Shown here: piece after piece, positions 45,240-53,788 of the stretch | How positions within the stretch are numbered: position 1 is the stretch's first letter | How the letters are laid out: every line of letters begins with the position of its first letter | From: Hymenobacter fodinae | GTDB lineage: Bacteria; Bacteroidota; Bacteroidia; Cytophagales; Hymenobacteraceae | Reading direction: 5' to 3' | NCBI RefSeq assembly: GCF_004745825.1 | Contig: NZ_SRLA01000002.1 | Span: forward strand, 620,001 to 684,000 | DNA length: 64,000 nt | Made by a program: the position numbers and the translations under genes | Notes under the pieces: model-generated | What the model was told of the DNA's origin: nothing | The model's database searches: none | The model's input: only the letters and a program-made list of their open reading frames with translations

Positions 45240-45911
45240 ATGCCCACCTACGACGATATCTTCAACAACAACCGCAAATGGGTAGAAACGCATACGGCCA
45301 GCAACCCAGCTTTTCTGGAGGCCTTGATATCAGATCAGCAGCCCGATTATCTCTACATCGGGTGCAGCGACAGCCGCGTAACGGCGGAGGACCTGATGGG
45401 CGTGAAGCCGGGAGAAGTATTTGTGCACCGCAACATTGCCAACCTGGTCAACAACATCGACCTTAATGCCATGTCGGTGATTGAGTACGCCGTGCGGTAT
45501 CTGAACGTGAAGCACATTGTGGTGTGTGGGCACTATGGCTGCGGCGGTGTGAAGCACGCTATGCAGGCGAAAGACCTCGGCTTGCTGAACCCTTGGCTGC
45601 GTAATATTCGCGACGTGTACCGCCTGCACTATTCAGAACTGGACGCTATTGAGGATACGGCCGCCCGCTACGACCGTTTGGTGGAGCTGAACGTGCAGGA
45701 GCAGTGCGTAAACGTAGCCAAAACAGCTGTAGTGCAGCAGATGTATTTGGAGAAAGGATACCCCACGGTGCACGGCTGGGTGTTTGATCTAAAAAGCGGG
45801 CTCCTGAAAGATTTAAACCTAGACTTCGAGCATATCCTGCGCGATATCCAGAAAATATACGACCTGAGCGCCGATTCGCAGTGGGTAGAAAATTCCCCTA
45901 AGTTGTCCTAG
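45240..45911 (+). CDS. Beta-class carbonic anhydrase
   Basis: 223 residues. Zinc ligands C42 (IGCSDSRV, with D44 and R46 as the Asp-Arg dyad), H98 and C101 (GHYGCGG). VFVHRNIANLV and VIEYAVRYLNVKHIVVCGH are typical. It interconverts CO2 and bicarbonate in the cytoplasm. No signal peptide. It is followed by a strong terminator. Confidence 0.96.
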   Translation: MPTYDDIFNNNRKWVETHTASNPAFLEALISDQQPDYLYIGCSDSRVTAEDLMGVKPGEVFVHRNIANLVNNIDLNAMSVIEYAVRYLNVKHIVVCGHYGCGGVKHAMQAKDLGLLNPWLRNIRDVYRLHYSELDAIEDTAARYDRLVELNVQEQCVNVAKTAVVQQMYLEKGYPTVHGWVFDLKSGLLKDLNLDFEHILRDIQKIYDLSADSQWVENSPKLS

Positions 45912-45923
45912 TAAAATACTGTA

Positions 45924-45979
45924 CACAACAGCAAACAGGCCGCCCTAACTGAGGTTAGGGCGGCCTGTTTGCTGTTGTG
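45924..45979. terminator. Long hairpin terminator between convergent genes
   Basis: A 26-bp stem (CACAACAGCAAACAGGCCGC and on to CCTAAC, with its complement at 45954-45979) around a 4-base loop. It lies between the carbonic anhydrase and bestrophin genes. Confidence 0.88.
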
Positions 45980-46036
45980 CTATTGCGTGCATAGTGGCCT
46001 AGAAGGTCTACAGCATAGGACTTAGCCAGTCAGGGC

Positions 46037-46942
46037 TTACATGCGATAGTATTCTTCAGCGGCCAGCGGAGCCGGTACTTTACTGTCGCCCAGTAGCTGT
46101 TTTAGGTTGATTTCAATATTGCGGGCAATAGTTGTGACTGGAGTGTCGGTGGGGCGGTTGTTGAAGGGGTCTTGCAGGTAACGGGCCGTGCGCTCGAGCA
46201 GGAAGTACGTGGTGGCAATGCCCAGTAGCAGTGGCACCTCCCAGGGCCCAATAGTTTCTACCAAGCCTAGCGACAGGGTTATCAGGAACAGGTAAATGAA
46301 TAAGTACACCATGAGCCGGTAGCTGGTCGGGAACACCGTGCTCTTAATGCGTTCGGCGCGGCCCATGGCGTCGCAGAGGCGCACCTGTGTGTCATCAAGC
46401 TGTACTTGCTGGAAGCTATTGATAGCCTCGCGCTGATATAGCTGTTTGATTTGATTGGCATGTAGATCTAGCAAGGCCAGGGGTTTGTTCGCGTGACCCT
46501 GGATATAGGCCAACTCTGGTTCCGAAAGAAACTCGTCTAAGCAGTGCATGGGGTCTAGGCCACGCAACGCCTGGCCTAGGCTGTAGCACCAAGCAATTTG
46601 GCGGTAGGTTATGGCCTGAATGGAAAGCTCAGATGGCAGCGCGGCCCCGTCTGCCACAAACGTGCGGACCTGCAGCACCAGCGTGCGAGAGTCATTGGTG
46701 ATGGCGCCCCACACTTTGCGCGCTTCCCACCATCGGTCGTACGACTGACTTATTTTAAACGCCAGCAGCAGGGAAATAGACCCCCCAAGCACGGTAGGCA
46801 GCTGCAGCGGAATCAGGGGAATATCTTGTGCTAAGAATTGCTTCAGCAGCTGAAATATCACGGATATAAAAAATACCCGGATGATATCCGGCAAAATGTC
46901 GCGGAAAATATAGCGAACGGGAAGTCGGGTGTCCAGCAGCAT
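46037..46942 (-). CDS. Bestrophin family protein (anion channel)
   Basis: 301 residues from the ATG at 46942 (MLLDTRLPVRYIFRDI); an in-frame ATG at 46975 adds 11 residues without family support. Helices and motifs: LPDIIRVFFISVIFQLL, TVLGGSISLLLAFKISQSYDRWWEARKVWGAITNDSRTL (the family signature), and SYRLMVYLFIYLFLITLSLGLVE. Members form pentameric chloride or cation channels in the inner membrane. The C-terminal PFNNRPTDTPV is also family-like. Confidence 0.92.
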   Translation of the reverse strand: MLLDTRLPVRYIFRDILPDIIRVFFISVIFQLLKQFLAQDIPLIPLQLPTVLGGSISLLLAFKISQSYDRWWEARKVWGAITNDSRTLVLQVRTFVADGAALPSELSIQAITYRQIAWCYSLGQALRGLDPMHCLDEFLSEPELAYIQGHANKPLALLDLHANQIKQLYQREAINSFQQVQLDDTQVRLCDAMGRAERIKSTVFPTSYRLMVYLFIYLFLITLSLGLVETIGPWEVPLLLGIATTYFLLERTARYLQDPFNNRPTDTPVTTIARNIEINLKQLLGDSKVPAPLAAEEYYRM

Positions 46943-47170
46943 AGGCAATGGGGAAGGTGGCGAGAGGGTATACATGCCTTAACGGCCCGGAACTGTCTGA
47001 GGATGCTTACCCTAGTTGGAAGGGCCCCGAAATTTGCCAACAACCTGCGTCTGATTCTGGTTACTTGCCGCCGGTTGCCTTTGCCAGCACGGGCGAAGGT
47101 GGCTGGTTCTGCAACCTCCCGGCTAGGCCAGTATCTTTACCATCTCGCTAGTACTCCCTCACGTTCTTCC

Positions 47171-49855
47171 ATGCGTATTCGCTCCTTCCGCGCGGCCCTT
47201 TGGGCGGTGCTCGCTGCTCACTGCTCTCTGGTTACTGGTACCGCCGCCGCGCAGGCTCCCAAAACGTATTCTTCGTCGGAAATTCTGCTAGGCCTTAAGA
47301 AGCTCAACGTGCTGGGCTCGGTCATGTACATGGCCGCCCACCCCGACGATGAGAATACCCGCCTGATTGCCTACATGGCCAACGGTCGCCTGCTGGAAAC
47401 CGGCTACCTCAGCTGCACCCGCGGCGACGGTGGCCAGAACCTCATTGGCCCGGAACTGCGCGAGCAACTCGGCGTGATACGCACCCAGGAGCTGCTGGCG
47501 GCCCGTCGCACTGACGGAGGGCGGCAGTTCTTCACCCGCGCCAACGACTTTGGGTTCTCGAAAACCTCCGAGGAAACCTTCACTATCTGGGACAAGGAGC
47601 AAGTACTGGCCGATATGGTGTGGGTGATCCGGCAGCGTCGGCCCGATGTGCTCATCACCCGCTTCCCGCCCGACGCCCGCGCCGGCCACGGCCACCACCA
47701 GGCCAGCGCCATCCTGGCTGCCGAGGCCTTTGATGCCGCCGGAGACCCCAAGCGTTTCCCGGAGCAGCTGAAATACGTACAACCTTGGCAGCCCAAGCGC
47801 CTGCTCTGGAACACCGGCAGCTTCTTCGTGAAGCCCGGCGAAAACATGGATGGCTACCTGAAGCTCGATGCCGGCGTCTATAACCCGCTGCTAGGCCAGA
47901 GCTACGGCGAAATTGCCGCCCGCAGCCGCTCTCAACACAAAAGTCAGGGCTTCGGCTCATCGGCCACGCGCGGCGAGGCGCTGGAGTACCTGCAATACGT
48001 GAAAGGCGACAAACCCAAGGCAGACCCCTTTGAGGGCGTTGACATGACCTGGAACCGCGTGCCCGGTGGCGCGGCTGTAGGCAAGCTAGTGGAGGATGTA
48101 ATTCGCAAGTATGACCCCAGCAACCCCAGTGCCAGCGTGGTGGGGCTGCTGAAGGTGCGGGAAGGCATTCTGAAGCTAGACCAGCAAGCTAAAGCGCTAG
48201 GAGGGAGCAAGGCATTTGATCGGATGCCGGAGTATTACTGGATCAAAACCAAGCAAGAGCAAATAGAAGAACTCATTCGGGCTAGTCTAGGCCTGTACAT
48301 GGAGGCTACCCTCACTGAGCCTACGGTTGCTCCTGGGCAGGCAGTAGCAGTCCGCCTCGATGTGCTCAACCGCTCAGCAGTACCCGTAACGGTGCGAGGT
48401 GCCGGAGCCCTTGGGTTTGGCCGCGATACTACGTTGAATGCGACTCTTAGCAATGAGAAGACGCTTTCGGTGCGTCTGCCCATTCGGTTTGCCGCTCAGC
48501 TTTCAACGTCACAGCCGTATTGGCTGCGGGAAGCGGGCACGGTTGGCATGTACCGGGTGCCCAACGAGTTGCTGCTGGCGGCAGGAGGTGAATTACGCAT
48601 AGCGCAAGTTCCGGGTGTGACAACCGTGCCGGCTCAGCACTTGCCAGATGGGGGCGGCGGAAAACAAATACAAGAGCGTAACGCCATGCTGCTGGTCAAC
48701 CAGCAAAACCTTATTGGCTTGCCTGAGAATCCGGCATCAGCCTACATCGGCCTGCAAGTAAATGTATCAGGTACCCCGTTGTTCTACAGTGTTCCTGTGC
48801 AATACAAAAGCACCGACCCAGTAGAAGGGGAGAAGTACCGCCCGCTGGCCGTGGTGCCGCCGGTAGCTGTGAATATCGGCGGCCGGGCTTACGTCTTCGC
48901 CGACAACTCGCCTAAAACCATTCCCGTGACCTTGCGGGCCGGTAAGGCGGGCGTGAAAGGCTCCGTGGCGCTGACCTTGCCGCAAGGCTGGAAGTCGGAG
49001 CCCGCAAGCTTTAATTTTGACATTGCCAGCAAAGACGCCGAGCAAACCGTGCAGTTCCGGGTGCAGCCCGGCGCGGGCGCGGCAGAAGGCAAAACCGAGC
49101 TGCGGGCCGTGGCTACCGTAGATGGGCAGCCGTACTCGCGCGGTTACCAGGCCATCGAGTACAACCACATCCCCACTCAGATTCTCTTCCCCGAATCGGT
49201 AGCGCCGCTGGTGAAGTTGGATCTCAAGCGTAAGGGCCAAGAAATTGGCTACCTCATGGGGGCCGGCGACGAAGTGCCTGACGCCCTGCGCCAAATCGGC
49301 TACAACGTAACCCTGCTCAAGCCCGAGGACATCACCGACCAAAACCTGCGCCGCTTCGATGCCGTGGTGCTCGGGGTGCGGGCCTACAACACCGTAGACC
49401 GCCTCAAGACTCTACAGCCCACGCTGCTGCGCTACGTAGAAAACGGCGGCAACATGGTGGTGCAGTACGTGGTGAACCGTGGCACCGTGATGCCCCAGAT
49501 TGGCCCGTACCCCCTCACGCTGTCTGCCGACCGGGTAACGGTAGAAAACGCCGCCGTGACCTTCCTCAGCCCCAGCCAGCCCTTGCTCAACACGCCTAAT
49601 AAAATCACGGCCAAAGATTTTGAAGGCTGGGTGCAGGAGCAAGGTCTCTACTACCCCAGCACCTGGGATGCCAAGTACAAAACCGTCATCAGCTCCCACG
49701 ACCCTAACGAGTCGGCGAAGGAAAGCGCCATCCTCGTCGCTGATTACGGCAAGGGCCACTACATCTACACTGGCCTCTCTCTGTTCCGGGAGCTGCCCGC
49801 GGGTGTGCCCGGCGCCTACCGCTTGCTCACCAACATGGTGTCGTTGGGCAAGTAG
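47171..49855 (+). CDS. Exported PIG-L family deacetylase with C-terminal NEW3-like and GATase-like domains
   Basis: 894 residues from the ATG at 47171, which begins a signal peptide (ending TAAAQ); a frame start at 46838 lies antisense to the bestrophin gene. The LmbE/PIG-L domain covers about 50-230 with AAHPDDEN (zinc-binding H57, D60) and HGHHQAS. A beta-sandwich at about 575-655 (VKGSVALTLPQGWKSEPA) resembles NPCBM-associated NEW3. The C-terminal 200 residues (LMGAGDEVPDALRQIGYNVTLL, RFDAVVLGVRAYN, GGNMVVQYVVN) look like a class I amidotransferase fold without a visible catalytic triad. It probably deacetylates an N-acetyl sugar or glycan outside the cytoplasm. TATCTTTA at 47132-47139 is a possible -7 box. 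Confidence 0.9.
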   Translation: MRIRSFRAALWAVLAAHCSLVTGTAAAQAPKTYSSSEILLGLKKLNVLGSVMYMAAHPDDENTRLIAYMANGRLLETGYLSCTRGDGGQNLIGPELREQLGVIRTQELLAARRTDGGRQFFTRANDFGFSKTSEETFTIWDKEQVLADMVWVIRQRRPDVLITRFPPDARAGHGHHQASAILAAEAFDAAGDPKRFPEQLKYVQPWQPKRLLWNTGSFFVKPGENMDGYLKLDAGVYNPLLGQSYGEIAARSRSQHKSQGFGSSATRGEALEYLQYVKGDKPKADPFEGVDMTWNRVPGGAAVGKLVEDVIRKYDPSNPSASVVGLLKVREGILKLDQQAKALGGSKAFDRMPEYYWIKTKQEQIEELIRASLGLYMEATLTEPTVAPGQAVAVRLDVLNRSAVPVTVRGAGALGFGRDTTLNATLSNEKTLSVRLPIRFAAQLSTSQPYWLREAGTVGMYRVPNELLLAAGGELRIAQVPGVTTVPAQHLPDGGGGKQIQERNAMLLVNQQNLIGLPENPASAYIGLQVNVSGTPLFYSVPVQYKSTDPVEGEKYRPLAVVPPVAVNIGGRAYVFADNSPKTIPVTLRAGKAGVKGSVALTLPQGWKSEPASFNFDIASKDAEQTVQFRVQPGAGAAEGKTELRAVATVDGQPYSRGYQAIEYNHIPTQILFPESVAPLVKLDLKRKGQEIGYLMGAGDEVPDALRQIGYNVTLLKPEDITDQNLRRFDAVVLGVRAYNTVDRLKTLQPTLLRYVENGGNMVVQYVVNRGTVMPQIGPYPLTLSADRVTVENAAVTFLSPSQPLLNTPNKITAKDFEGWVQEQGLYYPSTWDAKYKTVISSHDPNESAKESAILVADYGKGHYIYTGLSLFRELPAGVPGAYRLLTNMVSLGK

Positions 49856-49864
49856 CTAAGCTAC

Positions 49865-49966
49865 AGACCGTCATGCTGAGCGCAGCCGAAGCATCTCTAC
49901 CTCTGGCTGATCAACGGGCCTAGAAAAGCGGTAGAGATGCTTCGGCTGCGCTCAGCATGACGGTCT
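49865..49966. repeat. REP-like hairpin with 37-bp perfect arms
   Basis: Arms 49865-49901 and 49930-49966 are perfect inverted complements around a 28-base loop. The arm begins AGACCGTCATGCTGAG and ends GAAGCATCTCTACC. It lies 10 bases after the PIG-L stop. The shared pattern CGTCATsCTGA ... GAAGsATCT links it to the hairpin at 52587-52691. Similar sequences recur in Hymenobacter genomes as far as I recall; a genome search would settle that. Confidence 0.9.
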
Positions 49967-50006
49967 TATTTTATTTATCTAGGCCAGTAAATGTTCTGCT
50001 ATACCT

Positions 50007-50684
50007 GTGCGCTATTACTTCCGGCTTCTGCTGTTTGCTACTGTACTTCTGTTGCCGCTTACGCTGCTCAGCATCTGGTTGCTGGATGAACCGCTCGCGT
50101 TGTTTGTGCACAACTGGCAACCACTGCGGGGCTTCTTCAATAGCGTAATGTCAGTCGCCGATTATCTGGGGTTGGTGACACATCTGCTTAGTCCGCTAGG
50201 CCTGCCGTGGGTCTGGCTGCTGCTACCACTGTTGTTTCTGGGGACGTGGGTGCTGCGCTGGCGACATGCTACCATCTGGCTGGTGGTCTTACTGAGTTGG
50301 GTAGGTAGTGAGGCCCTGGGCAATATCTTGAAAATGTATTTCGACCGGCCGCGCCCCGAGGTGCTGTGGCTGCACACCGCACCTAACGCCGACTTCTGGC
50401 AGCCGCTAGGCCAGTACGATGCCTTTCCATCGGGGCATACCGCTTCGGTGGCGGGCCTGCTATTGCCGCTGGCGTTGCGGTTTCCGAAGTTGCGGCCCTG
50501 GCTGCTTGGCTTTATAGGATTAGTAGGTCTGGGGCGTGTAGTACTGGAACTGCATTGGCTCAGCGATGTGGTAGCGGCCGTGTACCTAGCGGTTGGGCTT
50601 ACCTGCCTTTTTGAAATCGGGACGTGGTGGCTGCGGCCGGGCTTGCGGCGCGAGTTGGTTTCTGCGGCTCCTGATGCAACTTAG
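50007..50684 (+). CDS. PAP2 family phosphatase, membrane
   Basis: 225 residues, starting at GTG 50007. About six membrane helices. The three PAP2 motifs are K109-MYFDRPRP, PSGH at 141-144, and R177 with H183 and D187 (GRVVLELHWLSDV). It removes phosphate from lipid phosphates such as phosphatidic acid or undecaprenyl pyrophosphate on the periplasmic side. It lies 18 bases upstream of the small membrane protein gene and is probably co-transcribed with it and the symporter. Confidence 0.92.
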   Translation: MRYYFRLLLFATVLLLPLTLLSIWLLDEPLALFVHNWQPLRGFFNSVMSVADYLGLVTHLLSPLGLPWVWLLLPLLFLGTWVLRWRHATIWLVVLLSWVGSEALGNILKMYFDRPRPEVLWLHTAPNADFWQPLGQYDAFPSGHTASVAGLLLPLALRFPKLRPWLLGFIGLVGLGRVVLELHWLSDVVAAVYLAVGLTCLFEIGTWWLRPGLRRELVSAAPDAT

Positions 50685-50702
50685 CGGCGCATTTGTTGCC
50701 TC

Positions 50703-50885
50703 TTGCGTACCCCAACCCGCCCACTTGTGCCCGACCACCCTGCCCACTCTACCGAAACCTCACGCCGTGCCGCTGAGCCAGCACCGCCCTTGCTGCCCTC
50801 GTGGCGGGCCTGGTACTTGCTGGTGCTGGGGGCCCTGACCGCCGAAGTAGCGTTTTTCACCTACCTCACCCGGCTGTTTGCATGA
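50703..50885 (+). CDS. Small single-helix membrane protein coupled to a symporter
   Basis: 60 residues if it starts at TTG 50703, or 52 if at GTG 50727. A Pro-rich, charged cytoplasmic part (PAHSTETSRRAAEPAPP) is followed by LLPSWRAWYLLVLGALTAEVAFFTYLTRLFA, one hydrophobic helix with an acidic residue. Its TGA overlaps the ATG of the sodium:solute symporter as ATGA. This is a typical position for a small companion subunit, as with YhdT and PanF. I cannot name the family. Conservation next to symporter genes would be the test. Confidence 0.68.
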   Translation: MRTPTRPLVPDHPAHSTETSRRAAEPAPPLLPSWRAWYLLVLGALTAEVAFFTYLTRLFA

Positions 50886-52570
50886 GCTTGCTCGATTGGC
50901 TGGTGCTGGGCGGCACACTGGCGTTTATTGTGGGCTACGGCACCTGGCGCACCCGCGGCCAGCACACCATGGACAGCTACTTGCTCGGCGACCGGCAGGC
51001 GCGCTGGTGGGGCATCGGGCTGAGCATTATTGCCACTCAGGCTTCGGCCATTACTTTCCTAAGTACGCCAGGGCAGGCCTACGACGACGGGATGCGCTTC
51101 ATTCAGTTCTACTTCGGCCTGCCCGTGGCCATGGTGTTGATTGCCATTTTCGCGGTGCCCATCTACCACCGCCTGCGCGTATTCACGGCCTACGAGTACC
51201 TGGAGGGCCGCTTTGACAAACGTACCCGCACCTTGGCGGCGGGGCTGTTTCTGGTGCAGCGGGGGCTCAGCAATGGCTTGTCGTTGTATGCGCCGGCGCT
51301 GGTGCTGTCGGCCATTTTGGGCTGGAATGTGCACCTCACCGTCTGGCTGATTGGGGGCTTGATGATCAGCTACACCGTGGCGGGCGGCACGCGGGCCGTG
51401 GCCGTTACCCAGCAGTGGCAAGTGGCCGTTATCTTCACCGGTATGGCGGTAGCGGGCTACCTCTTGGTGCACTATCTGCCCGCCGACATCGGCTTCACCG
51501 ATGCGCTGCAAGTGGCTGGGCACCGGGGCAAACTAAACCTAGTCGATTTTCACTTCGACTTCAAGGAGCGCTACAGCTTCTGGTCGGGCATGACGGGCGG
51601 GCTGTTCCTGGCCTTGTCGTACTTCGGCACCGACCAAAGCCAGGTGCAGCGCTACCTAACCGGGCGCAGCGTTACGGAAAGCAGGCTAGGCCTGTTGATG
51701 AACGGCCTCGTGAAGGTGCCCATGCAGTTCGGAATTCTGCTGATTGGGGTGCTGCTGTTCGTGTTTTACCAGTTCAACGCGCCCCCACTGACTTTCAACC
51801 GCCCCGTGCGTGAGCAAGTAGCCCGGCAACCCCAGCGCGCCGACACGCTCCGGTTGCTGGAGCAGCAGCACGCCATGTTATTTGAAGCACGGCGCGAAGC
51901 TACCACTGGCCTTGTGCAGGCGCTCCGCGCGGGCAATGAAGCCGCAGTAGCCGCCGCCGAAACGCACCTGCAAACTACCGATGCGGCCAGCAGTGGCCTA
52001 CGCCTCGAAACGCAGAGGCTGCTGAAGCGCGCCGTGCCCACTGCCGAGGCCAAAGACACCGATTATGTATTCCTCACGTTCGTGCTGTCCTACATGCCCC
52101 ACGGCTTCGTTGGCCTGCTGATTGCCGTGGTGCTGTCGGCGGCCATGAGCAGCGCGGCGGGCGGCCTCAATGCCCTGGCTTCGACCACTGTTGTTGACCT
52201 GTACCAGCCCGCCCGGCCCGGCCTAACGGAGCGCCACTATGTGCGGGCCTCACGTTTGGCGGCCGTCGGCTGGGGCGTAGTGGGCATAGGCTTTGCCACG
52301 TTTGCGGCGCAACTGGAGAACCTGATTCAGGCCGTGAACATCCTCGGCTCTCTGTTCTACGGCACCATGCTGGGTATTTTCGTGGTGGCCTTTTTCATAA
52401 AATCGGTGGGCGGCCGGGCCGTGTTCTGGTCGGCTATTGTGGCGCAGATTGCCGTATTGCTCCTGTATTGGCGCACCGATATTGGCTACCTCTGGTTCAA
52501 TATTATCGGGTGCGTGCTGGTGGTTCTACTCAGCGTGCTGGTGCCAGCCAAGCGAGGTGCCACAGCATAA
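50882..52570 (+). CDS. Sodium:solute symporter (SSS family)
   Basis: 562 residues from the ATG at 50882, which overlaps the stop of the small protein; a longer frame upstream is rejected. About 13 helices in the LeuT-type fold: MSLLDWLVLGGTLAFIVGYGTW, then DSYLLGDRQARWWGIGLSIIATQASAITFLSTPGQAYDDG (SSS signature). An insertion of roughly 90 residues at about 305-395 is helical, acidic/basic and cytoplasmic-looking (RREATTGLVQALRAGNEAAVAAAETHLQ) and is unlike the core. The solute is unknown; close relatives carry sugars, sialic acid or amino acids. Confidence 0.94.
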   Translation: MSLLDWLVLGGTLAFIVGYGTWRTRGQHTMDSYLLGDRQARWWGIGLSIIATQASAITFLSTPGQAYDDGMRFIQFYFGLPVAMVLIAIFAVPIYHRLRVFTAYEYLEGRFDKRTRTLAAGLFLVQRGLSNGLSLYAPALVLSAILGWNVHLTVWLIGGLMISYTVAGGTRAVAVTQQWQVAVIFTGMAVAGYLLVHYLPADIGFTDALQVAGHRGKLNLVDFHFDFKERYSFWSGMTGGLFLALSYFGTDQSQVQRYLTGRSVTESRLGLLMNGLVKVPMQFGILLIGVLLFVFYQFNAPPLTFNRPVREQVARQPQRADTLRLLEQQHAMLFEARREATTGLVQALRAGNEAAVAAAETHLQTTDAASSGLRLETQRLLKRAVPTAEAKDTDYVFLTFVLSYMPHGFVGLLIAVVLSAAMSSAAGGLNALASTTVVDLYQPARPGLTERHYVRASRLAAVGWGVVGIGFATFAAQLENLIQAVNILGSLFYGTMLGIFVVAFFIKSVGGRAVFWSAIVAQIAVLLLYWRTDIGYLWFNIIGCVLVVLLSVLVPAKRGATA

Positions 52571-52586
52571 ACGACACTTTATAAAA

Positions 52587-52691
52587 AGCACGTCATCCTG
52601 ACAAAGGAAGGATCTTTGCACGCTAGAACAACTGGCCTAGAATGGCTCGTGCTAACGTGAGAAGATCCTTCCTTTGTCAGGATGACGTGCT
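52587..52691. repeat. REP-like hairpin with 30-bp perfect arms
   Basis: Arms 52587-52616 and 52662-52691 are perfect inverted complements; the inner sequence partly pairs further (CACG/CGTG, CTAG/CTA). The arm reads AGCACGTCATCCTGACAAAG then GAAGGATCTT. It lies 16 bases after the symporter stop. It shares a pattern with 49865-49966 but the middle of the arm differs, so they are diverged family members. Both loops contain GGCCTAGAA. Confidence 0.9.
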
Positions 52692-52724
52692 AATAGCAAA
52701 GCAGGTGGCCTAGGCCACTCTGGC

Positions 52725-53630
52725 TTACAGCTTGCCGGCTTTCTTGGCGTCGGCGATGAGGTTGTCGTTCAGCTTTACGTAGTCGGTGTTCTTGGCCTCG
52801 GTGGCCAGTTTCTTCGACTGTTCGGCGGCCGTTACGGTGCCTTTGTAATCCTTCATTTTCATGCGGATTTTAGCTTCCGTGTGCACGTTCCAGAACTTAG
52901 GGTCTTTCTCGTTAGCCTTCTGAATCCAGGTTAGCGCCTGCTTCAGATCCTTATTGTTGTCGAGGTAGTACACAGCGGCGGCGGCCATATCGTTGGCATT
53001 AGCGCTGGCGTTCTTCACCACCTTCTCGTCGATCTGAGCCATTACTTTCGAATCGACATCGGAAGCTACCTTGAACTTAACGCCGGTCTTGTCCCACAGC
53101 ATTTCCACGTTGGCAGTGGCAGGAGTGAGGTCGGAGAAGCCGATGGTGAAAGTTTCAACCTTGCTCGTGAGAGCGTAGGGTTTCACGGTAAAGCGGGCCA
53201 CGTCGTCGGCATCCTTGAAGCCTTTTACGTCGGCGCCCTGTTTGAGGCTCTTGTTGAGCACTACCGTCCAGGTGGTTTTGCCGGGGATGGTGTAGATGCC
53301 GTACTCGCCGGCGGCTACTTTCTTGCCTTCCACCGTTACATCGTCAGAAAACTTGATGCTGGTGGTGGCGTTAGCGCCGGTGCGCCAGCGCTGGCCAAAC
53401 GGCGCAATGGCCTTGGTAGTAGAGTCGCCGAAAATGGGGCGGCCTTTCACGCCGGGGCGGGAGTACGTGATGGTAATGTCGGTGAGGCCTACGCGCTGCT
53501 GCACGGTGCTCTTGGGGCTGGCGGCGGGCGTGTTGATCTGGGCCTGGGCAGCACTAGCCAGTAGCAAACCGCTTACCAGCAAGGTCGAGCCTACCAGACG
53601 CGACGACTTCAGGGTGGTCGTGATGATCAT
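52725..53630 (-). CDS. DUF2911 domain-containing exported protein
   Basis: 301 residues from the ATG at 53630 (MIITTTLKSSRLVGSTLLVSGLLLASAAQAQ), which begins a signal peptide; the ATG at 53720 would lose it. DUF2911 at about 40-190: VQQRVGLTDITITYSRPGVKGRPIFGD, PFGQRWRTGANATTSIKFSDDV, AGEYGIYTIPGKTTWTVVLNK. The C-terminal 110 residues form tetratricopeptide-like helices (AAAAVYYLDNNKDLKQALTWIQKANEKDPKFWNVHTEAKIRMKMKDY). The family is common in Bacteroidota; its function is unknown. Confidence 0.92.
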   Translation of the reverse strand: MIITTTLKSSRLVGSTLLVSGLLLASAAQAQINTPAASPKSTVQQRVGLTDITITYSRPGVKGRPIFGDSTTKAIAPFGQRWRTGANATTSIKFSDDVTVEGKKVAAGEYGIYTIPGKTTWTVVLNKSLKQGADVKGFKDADDVARFTVKPYALTSKVETFTIGFSDLTPATANVEMLWDKTGVKFKVASDVDSKVMAQIDEKVVKNASANANDMAAAAVYYLDNNKDLKQALTWIQKANEKDPKFWNVHTEAKIRMKMKDYKGTVTAAEQSKKLATEAKNTDYVKLNDNLIADAKKAGKL

Positions 53631-53788
53631 AGAAGCGAAACTAAGAAAAAGAGAATGGGATGTGGGGGTAAAACTAGGCAAAACCACGGTAAATGCGGCT
53701 TGCGCTTTCAATATCACCAACTTTATTACGCGGATTTTGCTAATATATTTGGCAACAAGCGCGAGCCTATGTCATTACTAGGCCACTT

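Noticed and set aside
46838..47170. In-frame extension of the PIG-L protein
   Set aside because: It lies antisense to the bestrophin gene and would bury a good signal peptide starting at 47171.
49957..50148. 63-codon frame with ATG overlapping the PAP2 start
   Set aside because: Out of frame with the PAP2 motifs; Cys-rich sequence is a shadow of the hydrophobic helix.
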